DNA of 64,000 nucleotides from Ruegeria arenilitoris (GTDB lineage: Bacteria > Pseudomonadota > Alphaproteobacteria > Rhodobacterales > Rhodobacteraceae). Where the stretch lies: positions 62,001 through 126,000 of the forward strand of contig NZ_WQHX01000006.1 of assembly GCF_013035425.1 (NCBI RefSeq). Reading direction: 5' to 3'. Position 1 is the first letter of the stretch, and the number at the start of each line of letters is the position of its first letter. A program made the position numbers and the translations under genes. Positions 7,348-14,498 of this stretch are shown piece after piece. The notes under the pieces are model-generated. The model was not told the origin of the DNA, did no database searches, and saw nothing but the letters and a program-made list of their open reading frames with translations.

Positions 7348-8502
7348 ATGAACAAGCACAGCGTACTTTCTTCGGTATTGTCCGATGTGAATACCGCCAA
7401 TGGATTGCCGAACGAGCATTATATCGATCCAGTTGTTTTCGCTGAAGAGAAACGTTCTGTTTTGTTTGCTAATTGGTCAGGAATCGGATTTGGCAAAGAC
7501 GTTCCGGAAGTGGGGGATGCCAGACCGATAGACTTCCTTGGTATGCCTCTTTTGGTTGTGCGTGACCGTGATGGAGAAATTGGGGTTTTCCAGAACACCT
7601 GCCGGCATCGCGGTATGATACTGGTTGACGAACCTAAGAAAATCAGCGGCGCAATTCGCTGCCCTTATCATAGTTGGTGTTACGACCTGAAAGGCAAACT
7701 GCGCGCTACACCCCACGTCGGCGGTCCGGGCCAGAACAAACACGATGATGTGGACCCAAATGATTTAGGCCTTATCCGTGTTCGATCATATGTTTGGCGG
7801 GACGTAATCTTTGTAAACATCGACGGACAGGCGCCAGAGTTTGAACAGGCACACGGCCACCTGATGGCCCGGTGGGCGGAATTTGAGCAACCGATTTTCC
7901 ATGGCGGTGCGCTCTCCTCCTTCAAATTGGAAGTCAAAACGAACTGGAAGCTCGCAGTGGAGAATTTCTGTGAAAGCTACCACCTGCCATGGGTTCATCC
8001 TGGCCTCAATAGTTATTCCCGGTTGGAGGATCATTACAATATCGAGGAACGCGATCTTTACTCTGGTCAAGGGACAATTGTCTATCGTCAGTTAACTGAT
8101 GATGTCGGTTCCAAGATGCCTGATTTTCAGGGACTTGGTGAAAAATGGGATCAAGGAGCGGAGTATATCGCGGTTTACCCCAACGTCCTGTTAGGTGTTC
8201 AACGTGACCACAGCTTTGCTATTGTTCTGGAGCCCGTCGATCAGGAACACACCGTAGAGCATATTGAGCTTTACTACGCAGCTGGCGAACAGGAGACGCC
8301 TGAGTTTGATGAGCTGCGTTCGTTGAATGCTCAGCTGTGGAAAACAGTGTTCGAAGAAGACATATTCGTGGTGGAAGGTATGCAGAAAGGTCGCCATGGG
8401 ACACTGTTTGACGGTGGCCGCTTTTCACCAGTCATGGACGGACCAACACATAACTTTCATCACTGGGTTGCGTCCCAAGTTGAAAAGGGTAGGTCCACCT
8501 AA
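7348..8502 (+). CDS. Rieske non-heme iron oxygenase, alpha subunit (CntA/GbcA-like)
   Basis: 384-residue ring-hydroxylating-type oxygenase: a Rieske [2Fe-2S] domain with C85, H87, C105 and H108 (CRHRG and CPYHSW) and a catalytic domain with the iron ligands H212, H217 and D338. The residue bridging the Rieske and iron centres is Glu (E209, in CESYHLPWVH) rather than the usual Asp. That substitution is known from quaternary-amine oxygenases such as carnitine monooxygenase CntA. Start at 7348 follows GGAGAGG. No flavin/ferredoxin reductase gene lies nearby, so the electron donor must be encoded elsewhere. Inferred role: oxidative cleavage or demethylation of a carnitine- or betaine-like compound. 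Confidence 0.88.
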   Translation: MNKHSVLSSVLSDVNTANGLPNEHYIDPVVFAEEKRSVLFANWSGIGFGKDVPEVGDARPIDFLGMPLLVVRDRDGEIGVFQNTCRHRGMILVDEPKKISGAIRCPYHSWCYDLKGKLRATPHVGGPGQNKHDDVDPNDLGLIRVRSYVWRDVIFVNIDGQAPEFEQAHGHLMARWAEFEQPIFHGGALSSFKLEVKTNWKLAVENFCESYHLPWVHPGLNSYSRLEDHYNIEERDLYSGQGTIVYRQLTDDVGSKMPDFQGLGEKWDQGAEYIAVYPNVLLGVQRDHSFAIVLEPVDQEHTVEHIELYYAAGEQETPEFDELRSLNAQLWKTVFEEDIFVVEGMQKGRHGTLFDGGRFSPVMDGPTHNFHHWVASQVEKGRST

Positions 8503-8556
8503 CGTTATTTGCAGAAGACATGTTTTGATAGCAAACCGCTCGCTACAGGTAAAATT

Positions 8557-8802
8557 ATGGAAATTGATCTATTGGATCGCGCTTTACTGGAAGCACATGC
8601 AAGACGCGACACCACGGAATTGATACGTCTTTACTCGTTGGCGGCCGAGGAGTGTGAGGCAAAGCAGGATATAGGAGCAGCTTGTTTTTTTCTAACACAA
8701 GCCTTTGTATTCGCGTTGGAATCTGGCGCTGAGGAAGCCTTTGAATTGAACCAAAAACTAGCAGACCGAGGTCGCGTTCACCGTTTCACTTCATCAATGT
8801 GA
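8557..8802 (+). CDS. Small helical protein next to the Rieske oxygenase (81 aa)
   Basis: Not recognised. 81 residues, predicted from composition to be almost all alpha-helix, with a TPR-like feel (repeated Ala/Leu/Glu heptads, LIRLYSLAAEECEAKQDIGAACFFLTQAF in two helices). Start chosen at the ATG at 8557; an earlier in-frame ATG at 8509 would add 16 residues of atypical sequence. It lies 54 bp after the Rieske stop in the same direction and is probably co-transcribed. A partner or assembly protein of the oxygenase is possible but not shown. Confidence 0.65.
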   Translation: MEIDLLDRALLEAHARRDTTELIRLYSLAAEECEAKQDIGAACFFLTQAFVFALESGAEEAFELNQKLADRGRVHRFTSSM

Positions 8803-8923
8803 CAGAAAATTTCCCAACCAAAACTTCGCCTTGGCTCTGGGACCAAAGCGAATAACTTATTCATGATTGACCAACAGATTCCTGTCACAGCGCGGGTTGC
8901 ACCATCAAGGTCTAAGAATTCGC

Positions 8924-9823
8924 CTAGGTGGCAGGTTCGCGCGCCAATGAATCCATAAGTGTTCCCAAGTTATGTTGAAACATTGCAAGATAACTTGTGG
9001 CCGGGCCACCACGTTCAGAAAGCGCATCGGAAAACAGACGTCCGCCAATCGCAATTCCAGTTTCCTCTGAAATCTGCTGCACCAATACAGGGCTGGTGAT
9101 GTTTTCTACAAACAACGCAGCAGCGCCTTCTGCCTTCAACTGATCGATCAGTGCGGCAAGTTCTTTGGCCGATGGTTCCGCTTCGGTATCGATGCCCACA
9201 GGTGCGAGGAAAGTCAGACCGTATGCATCTGCAAGATAGCCGAACGCGTCGTGCGCCGTCACAACCGTTCGACGATTTTCAGGAAGGTTGGCCAATTTCG
9301 ATTTCGTTTCGGTATCCAACGCCGTTAGCTTAGCGATGTAAGCGTCAGCATTGGCGCCAATCTCATCGGCGTGCTCTGGCAATGCCTTTTGAACAGCTGC
9401 CGCAACGTTGGTCACGTAGATTACACCGTTGGAAAGCGAGTTCCACGCGTGAGGGTCGGTTTCACCGTCAACTTTAATCGGAGTTATACCATCTGTGGCG
9501 ACGTGAACGGCCGCTTCGGTACCAGATTCTGAGATCAGTGTGTCAGACCATGTCTCAAATCCCAAGCCGTTGACAAAGATGATGTCTGCCTCGGCCACGG
9601 CGCGAGCGTCAGCAACTGAAGGCTGATAAACATGTGCGTCAGCGTCGGGACCTACGATTGTTGTGACAGTGGCTAGATCGCCCACCACCTGTTCGACCAT
9701 GTCACCAAGTATAGAGAAACTGGCAACTATCTTAATGTCGTCTTCATCAGCGGGCACCGGCCATGCGACCAATGCGAAGCAAGCCGAGACTACGCCGGCA
9801 TAAAGGGACTTAGTAAGAGTCAT
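8924..9823 (-). CDS. Metal ABC transporter substrate-binding protein (cluster A-I, ZnuA/TroA type)
   Basis: 299-residue periplasmic metal-binding protein with a signal peptide (cleavage near PVPADED). The metal ligands of the family are visible: His in DAHVYQP, His in DPHAWNS, His in TAHDAFGYL and Asp in FSDALSERGG. The third ligand is His, as in zinc or mixed-metal proteins, not the Glu of manganese proteins such as PsaA. There is no long His-rich loop of the ZnuA kind. ATG at 9823 overlaps the permease stop (ATGA). Last gene of an operon that begins with a cobalamin riboswitch, which points to cobalt as the cargo. Zinc or manganese remain alternatives. Confidence 0.9.
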   Translation of the reverse strand: MTLTKSLYAGVVSACFALVAWPVPADEDDIKIVASFSILGDMVEQVVGDLATVTTIVGPDADAHVYQPSVADARAVAEADIIFVNGLGFETWSDTLISESGTEAAVHVATDGITPIKVDGETDPHAWNSLSNGVIYVTNVAAAVQKALPEHADEIGANADAYIAKLTALDTETKSKLANLPENRRTVVTAHDAFGYLADAYGLTFLAPVGIDTEAEPSAKELAALIDQLKAEGAAALFVENITSPVLVQQISEETGIAIGGRLFSDALSERGGPATSYLAMFQHNLGTLMDSLAREPAT

Positions 9824-10722
9824 CTTGCTCTCTCTTCTTGTGGAATTTGCGCCAGAGGGACTTCTTTGGAAACTGCCGATTTGCGCATTCGTCTCCCAAA
9901 ACCGAGTGGACCAAATACGGCTGACACCAAGAAAAAACAGCCTGAAACCAGGACTATTGCCGGGCCTGACGGGGTTTCCGGAAACAAATAGGACAATGTC
10001 AGCCCGATCCAGCAACTGGACAGGGCGAAAACAAATCCCAGAACCAGTTGCCCTGTGATTGTGTTGGCCCAATAACGGGCTGCTGTAGCAGGCAGAATCA
10101 TCAGGCCAACGGCCATTAATGTACCCAGAGTTTTGAATGCTGCCAGCAGGTTCAGGACCAAAAGCAACATGAACCCCTGCTCTGTCAACCAAGGTCGCCG
10201 TGTCCTCGCCTCAAAGAAAACAGGATCACATGTGCTTACGATAAGCGGGCGCAAAAGAATGGCGAAGGAAATCAAAGTCACGGTCGCCACTCCGCCGACG
10301 AGTATCAAAGATGCATCGTCGATACCCAGAATTGAACCAAAGAGAAAACTTTTTAAAGGAACAGCAGAACCGGCCGCGGACAATATGAAAATTCCGACCG
10401 CCAGTGCGATAAGGTAAAGTGAGGCAAGACTAGCGTCGCTGCGTAGTATCGTTCTGCGTGCCAAAAAAGCTGTCAAAATAGCAACGCCAACACCTGCGAT
10501 TAGACCGCCGATCAGCAATGACATAACTGAAAGGCCAGTTGTCACGAAACCAATTACAATTCCCGGAGTGATTGCATGAGCCATCGCTTCGCCAGCAAGC
10601 GACAGGCGCCGCAGTACAAGAAATGCACCAACCGGGGCAACCGATGCGGATAGAATCGTTGTCGCAACAAATGCACGACGCATAAAGGTGAAGCTCCACA
10701 TCTCAGTCAAAAGATCAAGCAT
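9820..10722 (-). CDS. Metal ABC transporter permease (ABC-3 family)
   Basis: 300-residue integral membrane protein with about eight hydrophobic segments, of the ZnuB/MntB/TroC family: typical blocks are VLRRLSLAGEAMAHAITPG near the start and LMAVGLMILPATAARYWA in the second half. It passes the metal across the inner membrane with the ATPase just upstream (8-bp overlap) and the binding protein downstream (4-bp overlap). The highly charged C-terminal tail after about residue 275 is cytoplasmic. Confidence 0.92.
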   Translation of the reverse strand: MLDLLTEMWSFTFMRRAFVATTILSASVAPVGAFLVLRRLSLAGEAMAHAITPGIVIGFVTTGLSVMSLLIGGLIAGVGVAILTAFLARRTILRSDASLASLYLIALAVGIFILSAAGSAVPLKSFLFGSILGIDDASLILVGGVATVTLISFAILLRPLIVSTCDPVFFEARTRRPWLTEQGFMLLLVLNLLAAFKTLGTLMAVGLMILPATAARYWANTITGQLVLGFVFALSSCWIGLTLSYLFPETPSGPAIVLVSGCFFLVSAVFGPLGFGRRMRKSAVSKEVPLAQIPQEERAR

Positions 10723-11473
10723 TCGCGGGCTCCACTATCGAAGGCGCACTACGGAACATCCAAGATGCCTGACTTTCCGAGAGATAGCCCTGAGCGACTA
10801 AACGGTCAGGCGTAAGTACATCGTTTACTGTGCCGTGTGTTGCCTCTTGCCTACCCAGCAGCAGCGCGTGGCTACAATGGTCCAGCACAGATGAGAGATC
10901 GTGAACGACCAATACCACAGCGCGCCCTTCTTCTTGCCATCGACGGATTATCCAAAGCAAATGAGCCTCGGTGCTTTGGTCGACCGCTGCAAATGGTTCG
11001 TCCAACAGTATCAGCGGCGCGTCCTGCATGATCACACGCGCGAACAGGGTTCGCTGAAGCTGGCCTCCGGATAGCATGTGCAGAGGTCGATCCGCGATGT
11101 CGAGTACACCGACCTCGTCCAGCGCAGTTTCCACCCGAACCCGGGACGCGTTGTTCAACCCTGAGCGAAGGCCAAATCCGCGCCAAGATCCCATTGCCGC
11201 AAGATCGCGAACACGCAAGGGAAACCGCCGATCGAATTCCGTCATCTGCGCCAAATAACCGATTTCACGCGGTTTACCCATGGGCCACTTAAGGTTTCCA
11301 GACAGTGGTTCCATCAAACCAAGTAGCATTTTGACAAAGGTACTTTTACCCGATCCGTTGGAACCCAGAACAGCCAGCGTCGTGCCAGATTCGATATCCA
11401 TTGACAGACGGCGAAACAGAGTCAGATCGCGGTAACCGAGCGAAAGATTTCGGAGTTGCAGGACTGTAGACAT
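10715..11473 (-). CDS. Metal ABC transporter ATP-binding protein
   Basis: 252-residue ABC ATPase: Walker A GSNGSGKST, Q-loop in GYLAQMTEFDRRFP, signature LSGGQ, Walker B LILLDEPF and switch His in VVHDLSS. The family matches ZnuC/MntA-type metal importers. Start set at 11473, because its ATG overlaps the stop of the upstream 44-residue ORF (TGATG). A start at 11500 would overlap that ORF much more. No good Shine-Dalgarno is seen, so translation is probably coupled to the micro-ORF. Confidence 0.9.
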   Translation of the reverse strand: MSTVLQLRNLSLGYRDLTLFRRLSMDIESGTTLAVLGSNGSGKSTFVKMLLGLMEPLSGNLKWPMGKPREIGYLAQMTEFDRRFPLRVRDLAAMGSWRGFGLRSGLNNASRVRVETALDEVGVLDIADRPLHMLSGGQLQRTLFARVIMQDAPLILLDEPFAAVDQSTEAHLLWIIRRWQEEGRAVVLVVHDLSSVLDHCSHALLLGRQEATHGTVNDVLTPDRLVAQGYLSESQASWMFRSAPSIVEPANA

Positions 11474-11607
11474 CAAAGCACCGCGAAAATCGCGGACCAA
11501 AGCATGGCCGAAAATAACAACGCGCCTATGATCAAGTTCACAACGCTGAATTCGGTGAGGCAGCGGCTCTTGGCCCCGTCAGATTTAAGTTCTTTCACGC
11601 GCCGCAT
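11473..11607 (-). CDS. 44-residue single-pass membrane micro-protein
   Basis: Not recognised. The frame starts at an ATG that overlaps the stop of the 60-residue ORF upstream (TAATG) and ends in a TGA that overlaps the ATPase start (TGATG). The protein has a charged N-terminus (MRRVKELKSDGAKSRC) followed by one hydrophobic helix of about 22 residues (roughly 21-43), so an inner-membrane location is inferred. It lacks the His motif of CbtB, the known small B12-regulated cobalt protein. The two exact stop-start overlaps and its position inside a riboswitch-led transporter operon argue that it is real. Confidence 0.6.
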   Translation of the reverse strand: MRRVKELKSDGAKSRCLTEFSVVNLIIGALLFSAMLWSAIFAVL

Positions 11608-11789
11608 TAGTTATTGAACCATTCTGAAAAGGTAGACCGAAATGCGCCTTTCGCAGAGGACATAGAGAGTAACCGCTCGGTCTCGCGTGTTCTAAAAAGT
11701 GGGTTTGAAATGCAAGCACGCTTTTCAGCTGTCGATTGGACAGGTGAAACAAATTCAGCTCTTTGGACGGCATTAACCGCTGTGAACAT
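11607..11789 (-). CDS. 60-residue leader protein of the riboswitch-controlled metal transporter operon
   Basis: Not recognised. It is the first frame after the cobalamin riboswitch: ATG at 11789 is preceded by a strong purine-rich ribosome site (GAGGGGGG at 11795-11802, 5 bp before the ATG). It has no obvious membrane segment, is Ser/Arg rich and contains one Cys. Its stop overlaps the start of the next micro-ORF (TAATG). A GTG at 11810 in the same frame would add 7 residues. It could be a small functional protein or a leader whose translation passes the riboswitch signal to the downstream genes. Confidence 0.55.
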   Translation of the reverse strand: MFTAVNAVQRAEFVSPVQSTAEKRACISNPLFRTRETERLLSMSSAKGAFRSTFSEWFNN

Positions 11790-11837
11790 CTTAGCCCCCC
11801 TCTGGGTCACCCCGCCCAGATTGATTCCACTTATGAT

Positions 11838-11990
11838 GGCAGGTCTCCTGACTTACGGGTCATCGCTTTCCCGATCCTTCCCAGGCCAAGCCCAGTGGAC
11901 GATCTCGGGTTGCTCACCGCCTACAGTTGCGGGGGCAGTCTCGGATTTGGACACTAAAGCGGGCCCGCACCGTGTTCCCTTTTATCCCAA
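11838..11990 (-). promoter_or_regulatory. Cobalamin riboswitch
   Basis: Read on the minus strand, the conserved blocks of the B12 element appear in order: GGGAACACGGTGCG near 11970-11983, the B12 box with CTGCCCCCGCAACTGT at about 11925-11940, CCACTGG, GGGAAGG and the closing AGGAGACCTGCC ending at 11838. It lies about 50 bp upstream of the start codon at 11789, and the GAGGGGGG ribosome site between them could be masked in the bound state. Adenosylcobalamin would then switch off the micro-ORFs and the metal ABC transporter. The outer boundary (P1 stem) is approximate. The 243 bp between it and 12233 should hold both promoters; nothing specific stands out there. Confidence 0.93.
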
Positions 11991-12233
11991 ACCGACAAAT
12001 GCGGTCGGGAACCATCCGGGCGACAGAACACGAATTGGTTTGATTCGCCAAGGCCTAAAGTTTCTTCGAATGGCCACGTTAAAGATTTCGCTCGGTTTAC
12101 CCCGTAAATCTGTCATTTTTATACTGTGGGCGATCTGAAACTTTTTCCAGATTTTTGCTTTTTTGTGAAAGGTAATGACAAAATGACAGCTAGTGCCTTA
12201 ACTTTCTTCTAACCCTCCAAATTCGGTATCCGG

Positions 12234-14126
12234 GTGGTTTTAGTGGAACAATTGACGTTTTCTTTCGAAATGGGGGTGGTATGTGCTCTGCTGGCCTTCA
12301 CCGTTTTCCTGTTTGTTTCGGAAGTAGTACGAATTGACCTCTCCGCTATATTGGTCCTCGTTCTGATTGGCCTCCTTAGCTATGCGCCCGGGTTGGAGAA
12401 TCTTGCAAACGTTCCGCACCTTTTTGATGGGTTTGCATCAAACGCCGTGATCTCAATTATCGCAGTCATGATTGTGGGCGCTGGATTAGACAAGACAGGT
12501 ATTATGAACCGGGTCGCGTCTGTCATATTGAAATACGGCGGCACGTCTGAAAGCCGGGTTCTGCCGATCGTGTCCGGCACTGTAGGGGTCATTTCGTCAT
12601 TTATGCAGAACGTTGGTGCCGCGGCGTTGTTCCTGCCGGTGGTCAGCCGCATCTCGTCCAGGTCCGGCATCGCTTTGTCCCGCTTGCTAATGCCCATGGG
12701 ATTCTGCGCAATATTGGGTGGCACCATGACAATGGTGGGTTCTTCGCCGCTTATCCTGTTAAACGACTTGATCCTTACCGCAAATGAAGGATTGCCGGAC
12801 GATCAGAAAATGCAACCGTTTGGCTTGTTTTCAGTGACGCCGGTCGGTGCCGTACTGATCCTGACGGGAATTTTTTATTTTATGCTGTTGGGCCGCTGGG
12901 TTTTACCTGACGATACCGGTTCGGATAATACTGGAACAGGACAAGGCACACAGGAATACTTACAACGTGTGTATGGTCTGAAAGCAGACGTTTTCGAAGT
13001 CATCGTTCCAGCAAACAGTCCTTTGGTTGGCCAAATCCTTGCTGACATAAACCACGAAAACCATCTTTACATCATTTCGACTTTTTACCGTGGTAAAACA
13101 TCTATGGTGCAAGTTCTGACTGCTGAGATAGCCGCGCCTTGCAGGTTAGCGATTATTGGCCGCCGATGGGTAGTTGAAGAATTCGCCCGTAAATTCGGAT
13201 TGAAAGTCCTTCCAGAGCTGGATGTATTTGTCGAAGAATTTGCACCCACAAATGCAGGTATTGCCGAAGTGGTGATAACGCCTGACAGCAAACTGATCGG
13301 GAAGTGTCCTCGCGAACTGTTGTTCAGGAAGACTTATGGCATGTCGCTACTTGCGATACATCGGGGGGAGGAGACGCTTAGCCACGTAGAAACCGATACG
13401 CACGAATCCACTCAAATCGGCCTTGAGAAATTTCATGCCGGCGACATGTTGGTTGCCCATACCCGATGGGACAACCTGATGCGAATAACTCGGGATCCGG
13501 ATTTTGTTGTCGTGACATCCGACTTTCCGCAGGACGAGTTGCGACCGCAGAAGGTTGGTTGGGCTCTTGCTTTCTTTGTCATTTCACTTTCGTTGATATT
13601 GTTTACCGACGTTCGTCTATCGCTGTGCCTTTTGACGGGCGCGGCCGGAATGATGCTGACAAAGGTCTTGAGTGTTGACGAAGCCTATCGCGCAGTTGGT
13701 TGGAACACGGTTTTCCTGCTCGCCTGCCTGATACCACTTGGGCAGGCGGTTCAAAATACAGGGACTGCCGCTTGGATAGCTCAGCAGATCATGATCTTGT
13801 TGGATGGGTGGCCGATATGGTCGCTTCAGGCAGGTGTCGCTATATTAGCCACTGCATTTTCACTTGTGATGTCAAATGTAGGAGCAACAGTATTGCTTGT
13901 TCCCTTGGCGGTCTCAATCGCCATGGCTGCAGGTGCTAATCCAGCGCTCTTTGCTTTGACCGTAGCGATTTCAACTTCAAACAGCTTCATTATCCCGACC
14001 CACCAGGTTAATGCTCTAATTATGGGACCGGCAGGTTATAAGGTCATGGACTTCGTTCGGTCAGGCGGAGTAATGACGATTTTGTTTCTTGTGGTATCGC
14101 TTTTGATGCTCAATCTGCTGTTCTAA
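12234..14126 (+). CDS. SLC13-family permease with two RCK_C (TrkA-C) domains
   Basis: 630-residue membrane protein: about five helices (10-230), two cytosolic RCK_C/TrkA-C domains (about 245-330 and 335-420; VFEVIVPANSPLVGQ and EVVITPDSKLIGK mark their starts), then six or more helices (430-630). The repeat motifs GGTMTMVGSSPLIL and SNSFIIPTHQVN are the substrate-site hairpins of the divalent anion/Na+ symporter family. The cargo is probably an anion such as sulfate or a carboxylate. The start is uncertain: GTG at 12234 or 12243 or ATG at 12270, none with a clear ribosome site. Transcribed divergently from the riboswitch operon. Confidence 0.85.
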   Translation: MVLVEQLTFSFEMGVVCALLAFTVFLFVSEVVRIDLSAILVLVLIGLLSYAPGLENLANVPHLFDGFASNAVISIIAVMIVGAGLDKTGIMNRVASVILKYGGTSESRVLPIVSGTVGVISSFMQNVGAAALFLPVVSRISSRSGIALSRLLMPMGFCAILGGTMTMVGSSPLILLNDLILTANEGLPDDQKMQPFGLFSVTPVGAVLILTGIFYFMLLGRWVLPDDTGSDNTGTGQGTQEYLQRVYGLKADVFEVIVPANSPLVGQILADINHENHLYIISTFYRGKTSMVQVLTAEIAAPCRLAIIGRRWVVEEFARKFGLKVLPELDVFVEEFAPTNAGIAEVVITPDSKLIGKCPRELLFRKTYGMSLLAIHRGEETLSHVETDTHESTQIGLEKFHAGDMLVAHTRWDNLMRITRDPDFVVVTSDFPQDELRPQKVGWALAFFVISLSLILFTDVRLSLCLLTGAAGMMLTKVLSVDEAYRAVGWNTVFLLACLIPLGQAVQNTGTAAWIAQQIMILLDGWPIWSLQAGVAILATAFSLVMSNVGATVLLVPLAVSIAMAAGANPALFALTVAISTSNSFIIPTHQVNALIMGPAGYKVMDFVRSGGVMTILFLVVSLLMLNLLF

Positions 14127-14498
14127 GGCTGTCAGCGAGAAAGACAGAACTTTCAAAGTTAATTCAAACCAATCGCGAACGCCTTGGGCTATAGCCGAGA
14201 TGCGTCATCGGGATTGTCTTGTCTATTTCCTCATCGGCAACGCAAATTAGGCGTCGCATTCGACTGTTGAAATAAGCGAAGTGGCTTCAATCAGGATAAG
14301 GGCATGCAGACAGTTCGGCATGATCTTGCTTGTGGCAGCACGCAAATTCCGCCTAAACTCAACGTTAAGATTGAAACGCCCGTTGTTCAAAAATCAACGT
14401 GTGGATATATAGCGGGCAAACAGCGGGCAGCCGTCCGGTTTTCGTTACCCGTTTGGCTTTTAACGCATTTACCGATGTACAACTGAGGGCGTCAGCTC
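14127..14498. other. 372-bp intergenic region, no gene seen
   Basis: Between the SLC13 permease and the secretion ATPase. Short frames here have no coding character. The AT-rich stretch around 14380-14415 may carry the promoter of the secretion operon. No terminator with a clear U tract was found. Confidence 0.5.

Noticed and set aside
11473-11607. Identification of the 44-residue protein as CbtB
   Set aside because: CbtB has a C-terminal His motif and is paired with CbtA; neither is present.
11614-12138. 174-residue plus-strand ORF
   Set aside because: It reads antisense through the cobalamin riboswitch and the two micro-ORFs; its sequence has no family likeness and the conserved RNA explains the openness.
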